Shown here piece by piece: positions 42,087 through 50,145 of a stretch of DNA of 64,000 nucleotides; the first letter of the stretch is position 1, and the number at the start of each line of letters is the position of its first letter. A program made the translations under genes and the position numbers. The stretch is from an uncultured Pseudomonadota bacterium (GTDB taxonomy: Bacteria > Pseudomonadota > Gammaproteobacteria > Methylococcales > Methylomonadaceae), in contig CAINHO010000024.1 of the NCBI GenBank assembly GCA_903848935.1, forward strand, positions 19,154-83,153, given 5' to 3'. The notes beneath the pieces are model-generated. The model worked only from the letters and a program-made list of their open reading frames with translations. It searched no databases and was not told the origin of the DNA.

Positions 42087-44032
42087 TGTTGCCCGAATTA
42101 GGACAGTTTGCATTGATTTTGGCAGCGTGTTTATCGTTGGTGTTAACAGTTGTACCGTTAGTTGGCGTACAAAAAGGCATAGGCAGTTGGATTGCGTTGG
42201 CGCGACCCACTGCGTTTGGACAATTGTTTTTTATGATTCTATCTTACGGCATTTTGACGACTTCGTTTATCAATCACGATTTTTCGATTTTGTACGTCGC
42301 CTCAAACTCGAATACACATTTGCCGTTTATGTATTTAGTCGCAGGCGTTTGGGGTTCGCACGAAGGTTCATTACTACTATGGGCGTTGATTTTATCAATG
42401 TGGACAGCCGCCGTGGCGATGTTTAGCAAATCGTTACCGACTGAATTAGTGGCGCGAGTGTTGAGCATTATGGGGGCGGTGGCAGTCGGATTTTTGTTGT
42501 TTGTGATTTTTACCTCGAATCCATTTGAACGTTTATTTCCAGTGCCACTCGAAGGTCGTGATTTAAATCCACTTCTTCAAGACCCAGGCATGGCGATTCA
42601 TCCGCCGATGTTGTACATGGGATATGTGGGTTTTTCAGTGGCGTTTGCGTTTGCGATTGCCGCGTTAATGAATGGCAAACTCGATGCCGCTTGGGTTCGC
42701 TGGACACGTCCTTGGACAACCACCGCATGGTTATTTTTAACTTTGGGAATCGTACTTGGCAGTTGGTGGGCATATTACGAATTAGGTTGGGGCGGTTGGT
42801 GGTTTTGGGATCCCGTTGAAAATGCTTCGTTCATGCCGTGGTTAGTTGGTACTGCGTTAATTCATTCACTCGCTGCCACCGAAAAACGCGGTATGTTTAA
42901 AAGTTGGACAATTTTATTGTCAGTCTTCGCATTTTCTCTGAGTTTGCTAGGCACATTTTTAGTACGTTCTGGCGTTTTAACATCGGTTCATGCGTTCGCC
43001 AGCGACCCAACACGCGGCATTTTCATTTTAGTATTTTTAGGAATTGTGGTCGGTGGTTCGTTGCTGTTGTTTGCGATTCAAGCTCCAAAAATCCAAAGTG
43101 AAGGACATTTTGAACTCGTCTCGCGCGACGCGCTTTTGTTGGTGAATAACGTTTTATTGGTTGCTACGACGGCAACGATTCTGCTCGGCACGCTTTATCC
43201 GTTGGTAATTGACGCGCTTGGTTTGGGCAAAATTTCTGTTGGCCCGCCGTATTTTAATGGCGTATTTATTCCATTGACCGCGCCGCTCGCGTTTTTTGTC
43301 GGCATCGGTGTGTTATCACGCTGGCGACAAGATAACATTAGACGTTTATGGCAGTTGGTAATGTTGCCACTTGGAAGTAGTTTGGTCATTGGTTTAGCGT
43401 TAGCGTTTTTACAAACGCATTTTACTTGGGCGGCATTTATTGGGCTGACGTTAGCAGTTTGGACAACGCTTGGTGCAGGTTTGGGAATTTATGACCGTTT
43501 GCGAAATAAAACCGATAAGTTTGCCGCGTTATTGCAAACGCCGTTGAGCGTTTGGGCGATGACGACCGCTCATTTAGGCATTGCGATTTTTATTGTAGGC
43601 GTGACATTAGTTTCAACGTATTCCGAAGAAAAAGACATTCGACTTGCACCCACAGAATCGTTGCATTTAGCGGGTTATGATTTTCTGTTTCACGGCGTAA
43701 CCGCTACGAAAGGCGCGAATTATGACGCGAATCAAGGGCATTTTACCGTGACACAAAATCAGAAAATTGTCGCAGAACTTTATCCACAAAAACGGATTTA
43801 TCAAGCGTCAGGAATGCCAATGACTGAAGCGGGAATTGATGCGAGTGTTACCCGCGATTTGTTTGTCGCATTGGGTGAACCGTTGGGCGTAGATGGTGCG
43901 TGGGCGTTGCGAATTTATTACAAACCATTTGTGCGGTGGATTTGGATGGGCGGTTTATTTATGGCATTTGGTGGCTTGTTGGCGGTGATGGACAAACGCT
44001 ATCGTCGTGAAATCAAAACGGAGGCGTTCTAA
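42083..44032 (+). CDS. ccmF: Cytochrome c haem lyase subunit CcmF
   Basis: Large membrane component of the CcmFHI ligation complex, 649 residues with about 14 helices. The WWD motif is WGGWWFWDPVENASFMPWL, preceded by the quinone/haem region HPPMLYMGYVGF. It is cotranscribed with ccmE and ccmG, the ccmG ATG overlapping its stop. Confidence 0.96.
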   Translation: MMLPELGQFALILAACLSLVLTVVPLVGVQKGIGSWIALARPTAFGQLFFMILSYGILTTSFINHDFSILYVASNSNTHLPFMYLVAGVWGSHEGSLLLWALILSMWTAAVAMFSKSLPTELVARVLSIMGAVAVGFLLFVIFTSNPFERLFPVPLEGRDLNPLLQDPGMAIHPPMLYMGYVGFSVAFAFAIAALMNGKLDAAWVRWTRPWTTTAWLFLTLGIVLGSWWAYYELGWGGWWFWDPVENASFMPWLVGTALIHSLAATEKRGMFKSWTILLSVFAFSLSLLGTFLVRSGVLTSVHAFASDPTRGIFILVFLGIVVGGSLLLFAIQAPKIQSEGHFELVSRDALLLVNNVLLVATTATILLGTLYPLVIDALGLGKISVGPPYFNGVFIPLTAPLAFFVGIGVLSRWRQDNIRRLWQLVMLPLGSSLVIGLALAFLQTHFTWAAFIGLTLAVWTTLGAGLGIYDRLRNKTDKFAALLQTPLSVWAMTTAHLGIAIFIVGVTLVSTYSEEKDIRLAPTESLHLAGYDFLFHGVTATKGANYDANQGHFTVTQNQKIVAELYPQKRIYQASGMPMTEAGIDASVTRDLFVALGEPLGVDGAWALRIYYKPFVRWIWMGGLFMAFGGLLAVMDKRYRREIKTEAF

Positions 44033-44574
44033 TGAAATTACGTTTTTTATTACCTCTTGGTGCGTTTTTGGTGATGGTAATTTTTTTAGGCATCGGTTTA
44101 AAACTTGATCCACACGAAGTCCCATCGCCGTTGATTGATAAAACTGCGCCAGCCTTCACGTTGCCGCAATTACATGAACCGCAGAAAAACTTTTCGCCCG
44201 CTGATATGAAAGGCAAAGTTTGGATTTTAAATGTGTGGGCTTCGTGGTGTGCGTCGTGCCGACAAGAACACGTTTATTTCACCGAATTTGCGCGAGCAAA
44301 TCCGTCGGTAAATTTGATTGGTTTGAACTATAAAGATGAGCCAGCGGCGGCGACGCAATGGTTGGCAAAATTGGGCAATCCCTATTTAATCAGCGTTTCG
44401 GATACCGAAGGTTCAGCGGGTTTGGATTGGGGCGTTTATGGTGTTCCCGAAACGTTTGTGATTGATAAAAAAGGCGTTGTGCGTCACAAACAAACAGGAC
44501 CAGTCGATTTGACGATTTTGCAAACCGTAATTATGCCGTTGATTGAAAAGTTGAATGGAGAACGTGAATTATGA
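44032..44574 (+). CDS. ccmG: Thiol:disulfide oxidoreductase CcmG/DsbE
   Basis: Periplasmic, anchored thioredoxin-like protein that reduces the apocytochrome thiols. It has 180 residues with an N-terminal anchor and active-site C73-A-S-C76 in NVWASWCASCRQEH; CASC replaces the common CPTC. YGVPETFVIDKKG is the cis-proline region. Its stop overlaps the ATG of the Rpn-like gene by four bases, where ccmH would normally start. Confidence 0.95.
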   Translation: MKLRFLLPLGAFLVMVIFLGIGLKLDPHEVPSPLIDKTAPAFTLPQLHEPQKNFSPADMKGKVWILNVWASWCASCRQEHVYFTEFARANPSVNLIGLNYKDEPAAATQWLAKLGNPYLISVSDTEGSAGLDWGVYGVPETFVIDKKGVVRHKQTGPVDLTILQTVIMPLIEKLNGEREL

Positions 44575-45380
44575 AACAAGTCGCCTCATTGCAGTACGGT
44601 GTCATTTTTAAAAAAGCGTTTTGCGACGTGGATGTTTTCAAAGGTTTTGTGCGCGATATTTTGGGCATCAATTTGAATATCGACAAAGTTGAAACCGAAA
44701 AAGAATTTAAACCCGCGATTGGTAAAGTGGCGGTGAAATTCGATTTGTACGCACAAGACAAAGAAGGACGTGTGATTGTTGAAATTCAACATCAGTATTC
44801 ATCTGATGATCATTACGACCGATTTTTACATTATCACTGTGTTGCCTTGCTCGAACAGGCAGAAAATGCCAAAAACTATAGACCACCGCTCGCGGTTTAT
44901 ACCATCGTCGTTTTAACATCTGCCGATACGAAATACCGTGAAGATATTTTGAGCATCGACTTTGATTTGAAAACAAAAACAGGCAAAGCGTTAGGCGAGA
45001 TTCCCCACAAAGTCATTTTTTTATGCCCGCGTCATACCGATGAAAATACGCCAACCGCTTATCGTGAATGGTTAGATGTGATTTTTGATAGTTTAGATGG
45101 TAGCGTCGATGAAACGCTTTATCACAAATCCGAAGTTCAAAAATTCGTCGAACACATTGAACAAGATAGCGTTTCACCCGAAGAAAAAGCCCAAATGATT
45201 GAGGAATATAATTGGGAAGAATTTCAAAAGACGCAGCTCAGTGAAGGTATTAAGTTGGGGAAATTAGAAGTCTCCCGCAATCTTTTAAAAGCCATGACCG
45301 ACACGCAAATTGCCGACATGACAGGTTTAACCATTGAAGCTGTCGCTGAATTACGAAACAACGCACAACCAAACCACTAA
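44571..45380 (+). CDS. Rpn-family PD-(D/E)XK nuclease/transposase-like protein
   Basis: 269 residues. The N-terminal part has the Rpn/PD-(D/E)XK arrangement: D58 in VAVKFDLYAQDKEGRVIVEIQ with E71-x-Q73. The C terminus has a helical EGIKLGKLEVSRNLLKAM region and an ITDxQIAxxTGL-like helix (TDTQIADMTGLTIEAVAELR). E. coli RpnA relatives promote RecA-independent recombination and cut DNA. It is not a ccm gene, and its start overlaps the ccmG stop, so it is translated as part of the operon. Confidence 0.8.
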   Translation: MKQVASLQYGVIFKKAFCDVDVFKGFVRDILGINLNIDKVETEKEFKPAIGKVAVKFDLYAQDKEGRVIVEIQHQYSSDDHYDRFLHYHCVALLEQAENAKNYRPPLAVYTIVVLTSADTKYREDILSIDFDLKTKTGKALGEIPHKVIFLCPRHTDENTPTAYREWLDVIFDSLDGSVDETLYHKSEVQKFVEHIEQDSVSPEEKAQMIEEYNWEEFQKTQLSEGIKLGKLEVSRNLLKAMTDTQIADMTGLTIEAVAELRNNAQPNH

Positions 45381-45396
45381 CATTTTATTTTTACAC
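45349..45396 (+). repeat. Direct repeat, left copy, flanking the toxin-antitoxin module
   Basis: AATTACGAAACAACG (45349-45363) followed by CTAACATTTTATTTTTACAC (45377-45396). It covers the last codons of the Rpn-like gene and the spacer after it. An imperfect copy occurs at 46057-46107. Confidence 0.7.
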
Positions 45397-45409
45397 ACTG
45401 GAAACACCC

Positions 45410-45649
45410 ATGACTACGACACTTGCAGAACTTGAAATGTTTATAACGGAATTGCCAGAGCGCGAAGTTTGGCAACTTTCTAGTTGGTTACAAAGTTATG
45501 TGAATAACCTACTGACGCAATCCAAAGCCCCAACGATTACGCCACAAACTGATCTGACGGGTATAAAAGAACTTTTTAAACAGGCAAAAAATCAGGTTAT
45601 TGACCCAACTATCAACATTGATGCGCTTGCTAATGAGATGATGGAATGA
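45410..45649 (+). CDS. Putative antitoxin of a PIN-domain toxin
   Basis: A 79-residue protein upstream of a PIN toxin gene, with a four-base overlap (ATGA). It begins with a short helical segment (LAELEMFITELPEREVWQLS) and ends with ALANEMME, the acidic tail typical of small antitoxins that wrap the toxin. No DNA-binding family is recognised with certainty. Role is assigned from gene order. Confidence 0.6.
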   Translation: MTTTLAELEMFITELPEREVWQLSSWLQSYVNNLLTQSKAPTITPQTDLTGIKELFKQAKNQVIDPTINIDALANEMME

Positions 45650-46053
45650 TTTATTTTGATACGAATGTTTTGGTTCATTCGCTAGTGAACCAAAATGAAG
45701 CGAATATGAATTTAGCCCAAACACGCATTGAACACGCGATTAAAACGAATCAATTCATGATTTCACCGCTGGTTGTGCAAGAACTGGTGTTTGTGTTGGC
45801 TAAGTTGAAATGCGACAAATGCTACATTTCAAAAGCCTGTCAGCACTTTTTGCCTTTTATCCTGGGTGAAATTAACGCCAATGTTATCAAACAGGCAACC
45901 GAAATTGCTTGTGAACATAACTTAGGCAAAAGTATTAACGATGTAACGCATTTGGTTTTGGCGCAAATGCACGCGAAGAAATTAGTCACTTTTGACAGTG
46001 ATTTTTTAGTGATGCAGCAGTTTTCGGCGATTCCAATCGAGTGGCTTCGATAG
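45646..46053 (+). CDS. PIN-domain toxin, VapC-like
   Basis: A 135-residue PIN protein, presumably a ribonuclease toxin. The acidic residues sit at D5 (IYFDTNVLVHSL), E46 (VQELVFVL), D99 (SINDVTHLVLA) and D117/D119 (LVTFDSDF), the order expected for VapC. It forms a pair with the small gene just upstream. Confidence 0.82.
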   Translation: MIYFDTNVLVHSLVNQNEANMNLAQTRIEHAIKTNQFMISPLVVQELVFVLAKLKCDKCYISKACQHFLPFILGEINANVIKQATEIACEHNLGKSINDVTHLVLAQMHAKKLVTFDSDFLVMQQFSAIPIEWLR

Positions 46054-46056
46054 CTA

Positions 46057-46107
46057 AATTACGAAACAACGATTAAATTAAGACCAATAACATTTTCTTT
46101 TCAACAC
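46057..46107 (+). repeat. Direct repeat, right copy, flanking the toxin-antitoxin module
   Basis: AATTACGAAACAACG is identical to 45349-45363, and ATAACATTTTCTTTTCAACAC at its end resembles the left copy. It begins four bases after the PIN stop codon and carries no coding sequence here. Confidence 0.7.
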
Positions 46108-46126
46108 AATTAGGAGCAACAAAACC

Positions 46127-48451
46127 ATGACAAGTTTAAAAACAACGACAACAAGAACATCAATCGCTCCAGTCACCTTTGCCCCGCAAAAAACCTTTGC
46201 GGCGGGTTCTTATCCTAACTCCGTGAGCGTGGCGGATGTGAACGGCGATGGCAACGCGGATGTGGTCACAGCAAACTGGGGTAGTAATAACGTCTCGCTA
46301 TTACTGGGCGACGGTAAAGGCAGTTTTGCGCCACAAACGACCTTTGCGGTGGGTTCAACTCCTTATTTTGTAAGCGTAGCGGATGTGAACGGCGATGGCA
46401 AACTGGATCTGGTCACGGCAAACTCCAGTGGCAACAACGTCTCAGTGTTATTGGGCGACGGGAAAGGCAGTTTTGCGCCCCAAACGACCTTTGCGGTGGG
46501 TTCTTCTCCAATCTCCGTGAGCGTGGCGGATATGAACGGCGATGGCAAAATGGATCTGGTCACGGCAAACAGCGGTAGCGTCTCGGTCTCGGTGTTATTG
46601 GGCGACGGCAAAGGCGGTTTTGCGCCCCAAACGACCTTTGCGGTGGGTTCTTCTCCTAACTCCGTGAGCGTGGCGGATGTGAACGGCGATGGCAAACTGG
46701 ATCTGGTCACGGCAAACTACGGTTACTACGGTAACGTCTCGGTGTTATTGGGCGACGGGAAAGGCAGTTTTGCGCCCCAAACGACCTTTGCGGCGGGAAC
46801 TTCTCCTACCTCCGTGAACGTGGCGGATGTGAACGGCGATGGCAAACTGGATCTGGTCACGGCAAACTACGGTAGCAACGTCTCGGTGTTATTGGGCGAC
46901 GGCAAAGGAAGTTTTGCGCCCCAAACGACCTTTGCGGTGGGTTCAACTCCTTATTTTGTAAGCGTAGCGGATGTGAACGGCGATGGCAAACTGGATCTGG
47001 TCACGGCAAACAGCGATAGCGGTAACGTCTCAGTGTTATTGGGCGACGGCAAAGGCGGTTTTGCGCCACCAACGACCTTTGCGGCGGGTTCTAATCCAGG
47101 CTCCGTGAGCGTGGCGGATGTGAACGGCGATGGCAAAATGGATCTGGTCACGTCAAACTCTCAGAGTAATGACGTCTCGGTGTTACTTAACACTTCTTCA
47201 CACCACAACAATAACGTTTCCAAAGGAAGCCTCACTATCGACGGCACACTTCAACAGAACAAAACCCTTACGGTTAGCAACAAACTGTCTGACGTGGATG
47301 GTTTAGGAACAATCAGCTATCAATGGCAGAGCAATAATGTTGATATTTTAGGCGCAACGCAAAGCACCTACGCATTAACACAAAGCGATGTCGGCAAAAT
47401 TATCGGTGTGCGAGCGAGTTACACGGATAAATTGGGAATGTTAGAAAGTGTCACTAGCTCTATTGTTGGAAAGGTAAAAAATGTTAATGATTTGCCTACG
47501 GGTTCTGTGACTATTTCAGGGGAAGCAAAAGAAGAAAAAACTTTAACTGCCAGTAATACTTTAGCTGATACAGATGGATTAGGAACAATCAGCTACCAAT
47601 GGCAAGCTGACGGCAAAATTATTAGTGGCGCAACGTCACCATCCTACACACTGACACCTGCTGAACACGGCAAAGCGATTAGCGTAAAAGCGAGTTACAC
47701 CGATGGTCAAGGTACAAAAGAAAGTGTGACCAGTAAGCCAACAGATTTAGTGACTAATCATGCCCCGACTGGCGAAATTGTTATCAATGGTGATGCTAAA
47801 GTGGGTGAAGTTTTATCGGTGACGAATACATTGGCAGACGTAGACGGTTTGGGCGATTTTAGTTATCAATGGCTAATTAACGGCGGCGTAGTGAGCAACA
47901 CTGACACTTTTGTCGTGCCAGAATCTACCGTTGGCAAAATAATCAGCGTTACAGTGAGTTATTTCGATGGTGAAGGCACTAATGAAGTCGTAGTTAGCAA
48001 ACCAACGTTAGCCGTTTCGGCGGCTAGTTCAATGCCAACGTTTGGAAATGACAAACTTGTTGGAACGGATAAAAACGACACACTTTCAGCGTTGGCGGGT
48101 AACGATACACTTATCGGTGGACTTGGCGCAGATACACTAACGGGTGGTCAAGGTGCTGATGTTTTCAAATTCAATAGCGCGACAGAAACAGGACTTACCT
48201 CGGCAACTCGTGACGTTATTACTGATTTCAATTCAGGCGAAGGCGATAAAATTGATGTGTCGGCAATTGCAAACTGGTCGTGGACTCCTTTTAGCTTCAT
48301 TGGTAATCAAGCATTCACCGCTGGGTGGCAATTACGTTTTGACAGCACAAGCCATATTCTTTACGGCAGCACCAATGCTGACAATAAACCTGAGTTTTCG
48401 ATTCAACTCAACGGCGTGAGTAGTTTGGTTGCTGGGGATTTTGTGCTGTAA
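46127..48451 (+). CDS. FG-GAP/Ig-like/RTX secreted protein
   Basis: A 774-residue probable secreted protein. Residues 17-355 hold seven FG-GAP (VCBS) repeats of about 48-50 residues with the calcium loop VNGDGKLDLVTAN; residues 366-628 hold three Ig-like repeats (GTISYQWQ, SYTDGQGT); residues 638-681 hold RTX nonapeptides (LSALAGNDTLIGGLGADTLT), followed by a type I secretion style C terminus ending LVAGDFVL. There is no signal peptide, consistent with type I secretion, but no exporter is nearby. A TAGGAG site lies 13 bases upstream of the ATG. GC is visibly higher in the repeats than in the flanks. Confidence 0.85.
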   Translation: MTSLKTTTTRTSIAPVTFAPQKTFAAGSYPNSVSVADVNGDGNADVVTANWGSNNVSLLLGDGKGSFAPQTTFAVGSTPYFVSVADVNGDGKLDLVTANSSGNNVSVLLGDGKGSFAPQTTFAVGSSPISVSVADMNGDGKMDLVTANSGSVSVSVLLGDGKGGFAPQTTFAVGSSPNSVSVADVNGDGKLDLVTANYGYYGNVSVLLGDGKGSFAPQTTFAAGTSPTSVNVADVNGDGKLDLVTANYGSNVSVLLGDGKGSFAPQTTFAVGSTPYFVSVADVNGDGKLDLVTANSDSGNVSVLLGDGKGGFAPPTTFAAGSNPGSVSVADVNGDGKMDLVTSNSQSNDVSVLLNTSSHHNNNVSKGSLTIDGTLQQNKTLTVSNKLSDVDGLGTISYQWQSNNVDILGATQSTYALTQSDVGKIIGVRASYTDKLGMLESVTSSIVGKVKNVNDLPTGSVTISGEAKEEKTLTASNTLADTDGLGTISYQWQADGKIISGATSPSYTLTPAEHGKAISVKASYTDGQGTKESVTSKPTDLVTNHAPTGEIVINGDAKVGEVLSVTNTLADVDGLGDFSYQWLINGGVVSNTDTFVVPESTVGKIISVTVSYFDGEGTNEVVVSKPTLAVSAASSMPTFGNDKLVGTDKNDTLSALAGNDTLIGGLGADTLTGGQGADVFKFNSATETGLTSATRDVITDFNSGEGDKIDVSAIANWSWTPFSFIGNQAFTAGWQLRFDSTSHILYGSTNADNKPEFSIQLNGVSSLVAGDFVL
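46175..47195 (+). repeat. Tandem ~147-bp FG-GAP coding repeats
   Basis: Seven tandem units within the FG-GAP gene, period about 144-150 bases; the first two GCGGATGTGAACGGCGATGG blocks are 147 bases apart. Units are nearly identical in DNA, which points to recent expansion or recombination between units. Copy number may vary between strains and assemblies. Confidence 0.9.
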
Positions 48452-48472
48452 AAATTAAACAAAATAATCTAA

Positions 48473-48931
48473 ATGAAAAAATTAGTTTTAGCTTTATTCC
48501 TTTTCAGCCAAAGTATTCACGCTGAAATTGAAGTTTATCAATTCGCAAATCCCGAACTTGAATTGCGTTATCAAACCTTAACCGAAGAATTACGTTGTTT
48601 GGTTTGCCAAAACCAAAATATCGCGGATTCGCACGCCGAACTCGCGCAAGATTTACGGCGCAAGGTTTATGAAAAATTGAATGCGGGTGAAAGCAATTCG
48701 CAGATTATTGATTACATGACCGAACGTTACGGGGATTTTGTGTTGTATCGTCCGCCATTTAACGTCAAAACCTTAATTTTGTGGCTCGCGCCCGTGTTGA
48801 CATTGTTAATCGGCGGCATCGGTTTTTGGTCGTTACTCAAACGCCGCGAAACGAATACAAATGAACAATTATCGGACAGCGAACGCGCTCGCCTCGACAA
48901 ACTTTTACACACAAAGAGTGATTCAAAATGA
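48473..48931 (+). CDS. ccmH: Cytochrome c maturation protein CcmH
   Basis: Periplasmic thiol protein that presents reduced apocytochrome to CcmF. It has 152 residues with a signal peptide (MKKLVLALFLFSQSIHA), the active site C42-L-V-C45 in LRCLVCQNQNIADSHAELA, and a C-terminal membrane helix. It is separated from ccmG by the accessory block and overlaps ccmI by four bases. Confidence 0.95.
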   Translation: MKKLVLALFLFSQSIHAEIEVYQFANPELELRYQTLTEELRCLVCQNQNIADSHAELAQDLRRKVYEKLNAGESNSQIIDYMTERYGDFVLYRPPFNVKTLILWLAPVLTLLIGGIGFWSLLKRRETNTNEQLSDSERARLDKLLHTKSDSK

Positions 48932-50145
48932 TTCAATTTGGTATTTTTGTCGCGCTATTCATTGCGATTGCGTTATGTTTTTTGCTGATTCCACTTTGGT
49001 TGAAACCAAAAATTGTGCCGAACGATGATTCAGAAATTAACATCGAATTAGCACAAAAAAAACTGCAATCTCTTGAAATCGACTTAACGAATGGAACGAT
49101 TACAGCGGCACAATATGAATCGCTGAAAAATGAATTGATGGTAAATTTGCATCATGATTTAAAGCAAGCTGACACGCTTATTACGGCTGACAAAAATGGT
49201 CGTTGGCTCGCCATTCCATTAGGCGTTTTTGTGCCGTTATTAGCGTTGATGATTTATAGTGTGAAAGGTGATTTTCGTGCTTTTGATGATGCAGCGATTC
49301 AAGGCGAAATACCTACAAAAACGGCTGCCGATATTAACGACATGGTTGAAAAACTCGCGCAGAAAATGAAAGACAATCCCAACGATTCCGAAGGCTGGAT
49401 TATGTTGGCGCGTTCGTACAAAGTTTTGAAACGTTATCCCGAATCGGTGGAAGCGTTGCGAAAAGCCCGTGTTTTAACGGGCGAACAGCCTGAAATTTTA
49501 TTGCAATTGGCGGACGTGATTGCAATGGAAAAAGGTGGCACGTTGCTGGGCGAACCGACGGAATTAGTCGCACAAGCTCTCGAATTGGACGCGAATAATG
49601 AGATGGCGTTGTGGTTGTACGGATTGGCGAATGCCGAAGATAGTAAATTCAACGAAGCGATTAGTTTGTGGCAAAAATTGCAAACCCATTATCAGCCGCA
49701 AGATGCCGATTATTTGGAAGTTCAAAAGCTGATTGATCAAGCGCGTGAAGCATCGGGACAACCTGTGTCTGTGACTGAAAATAAAGCCGCAACGAATCAC
49801 ACAGGTATTCATTTAGTGGTTTCATTAGATGAAAAATTTAAAGCAACGACGAATCCCGAAGACTTCGTTTTTATTTACGCGCAACCGGCGCAAGGTGGCA
49901 AAATGCCGTTAGCCGTGGTGAAAAAACAGGTGAAAGATTTGCCGTTAGACGTGACACTTGATGATTCGATGGCGATGATGCCTGCGATGACAATTTCGTC
50001 GGTTGAAAATGTGCAAGTGAGCGCGAGAGTTAGTCATACCGGCAATGCCATCGCACAATCCGGTGAACCCATTGGCAAAATGCCGTTATCGACTTCGGTA
50101 GATAACGGCGTGGTGAAATTGGTGATTAGCGAAATCGTGCTTTAA
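48928..50145 (+). CDS. ccmI: Cytochrome c biogenesis protein CcmI
   Basis: TPR protein that holds apocytochrome c for ligation. It has 405 residues: two N-terminal membrane helices, a cytoplasmic loop, a TPR region (EGWIMLARSYKVLKRYPESV) and a C-terminal periplasmic domain (KATTNPEDFVFIYAQPAQGG). Its end overlaps the convergent recN end by four bases. Confidence 0.92.
   Translation: MIQFGIFVALFIAIALCFLLIPLWLKPKIVPNDDSEINIELAQKKLQSLEIDLTNGTITAAQYESLKNELMVNLHHDLKQADTLITADKNGRWLAIPLGVFVPLLALMIYSVKGDFRAFDDAAIQGEIPTKTAADINDMVEKLAQKMKDNPNDSEGWIMLARSYKVLKRYPESVEALRKARVLTGEQPEILLQLADVIAMEKGGTLLGEPTELVAQALELDANNEMALWLYGLANAEDSKFNEAISLWQKLQTHYQPQDADYLEVQKLIDQAREASGQPVSVTENKAATNHTGIHLVVSLDEKFKATTNPEDFVFIYAQPAQGGKMPLAVVKKQVKDLPLDVTLDDSMAMMPAMTISSVENVQVSARVSHTGNAIAQSGEPIGKMPLSTSVDNGVVKLVISEIVL

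Noticed and set aside
44571..45380. Rpn-like gene as part of a full transposon
   Set aside because: No terminal inverted repeats or target-site duplications were found around the gene itself, so only the gene family is called.
46363..47151. Minus-strand open frames opposite the FG-GAP repeats
   Set aside because: They mirror the plus-strand repeat and arise from its periodic GC-rich codons; no start signals or family match.
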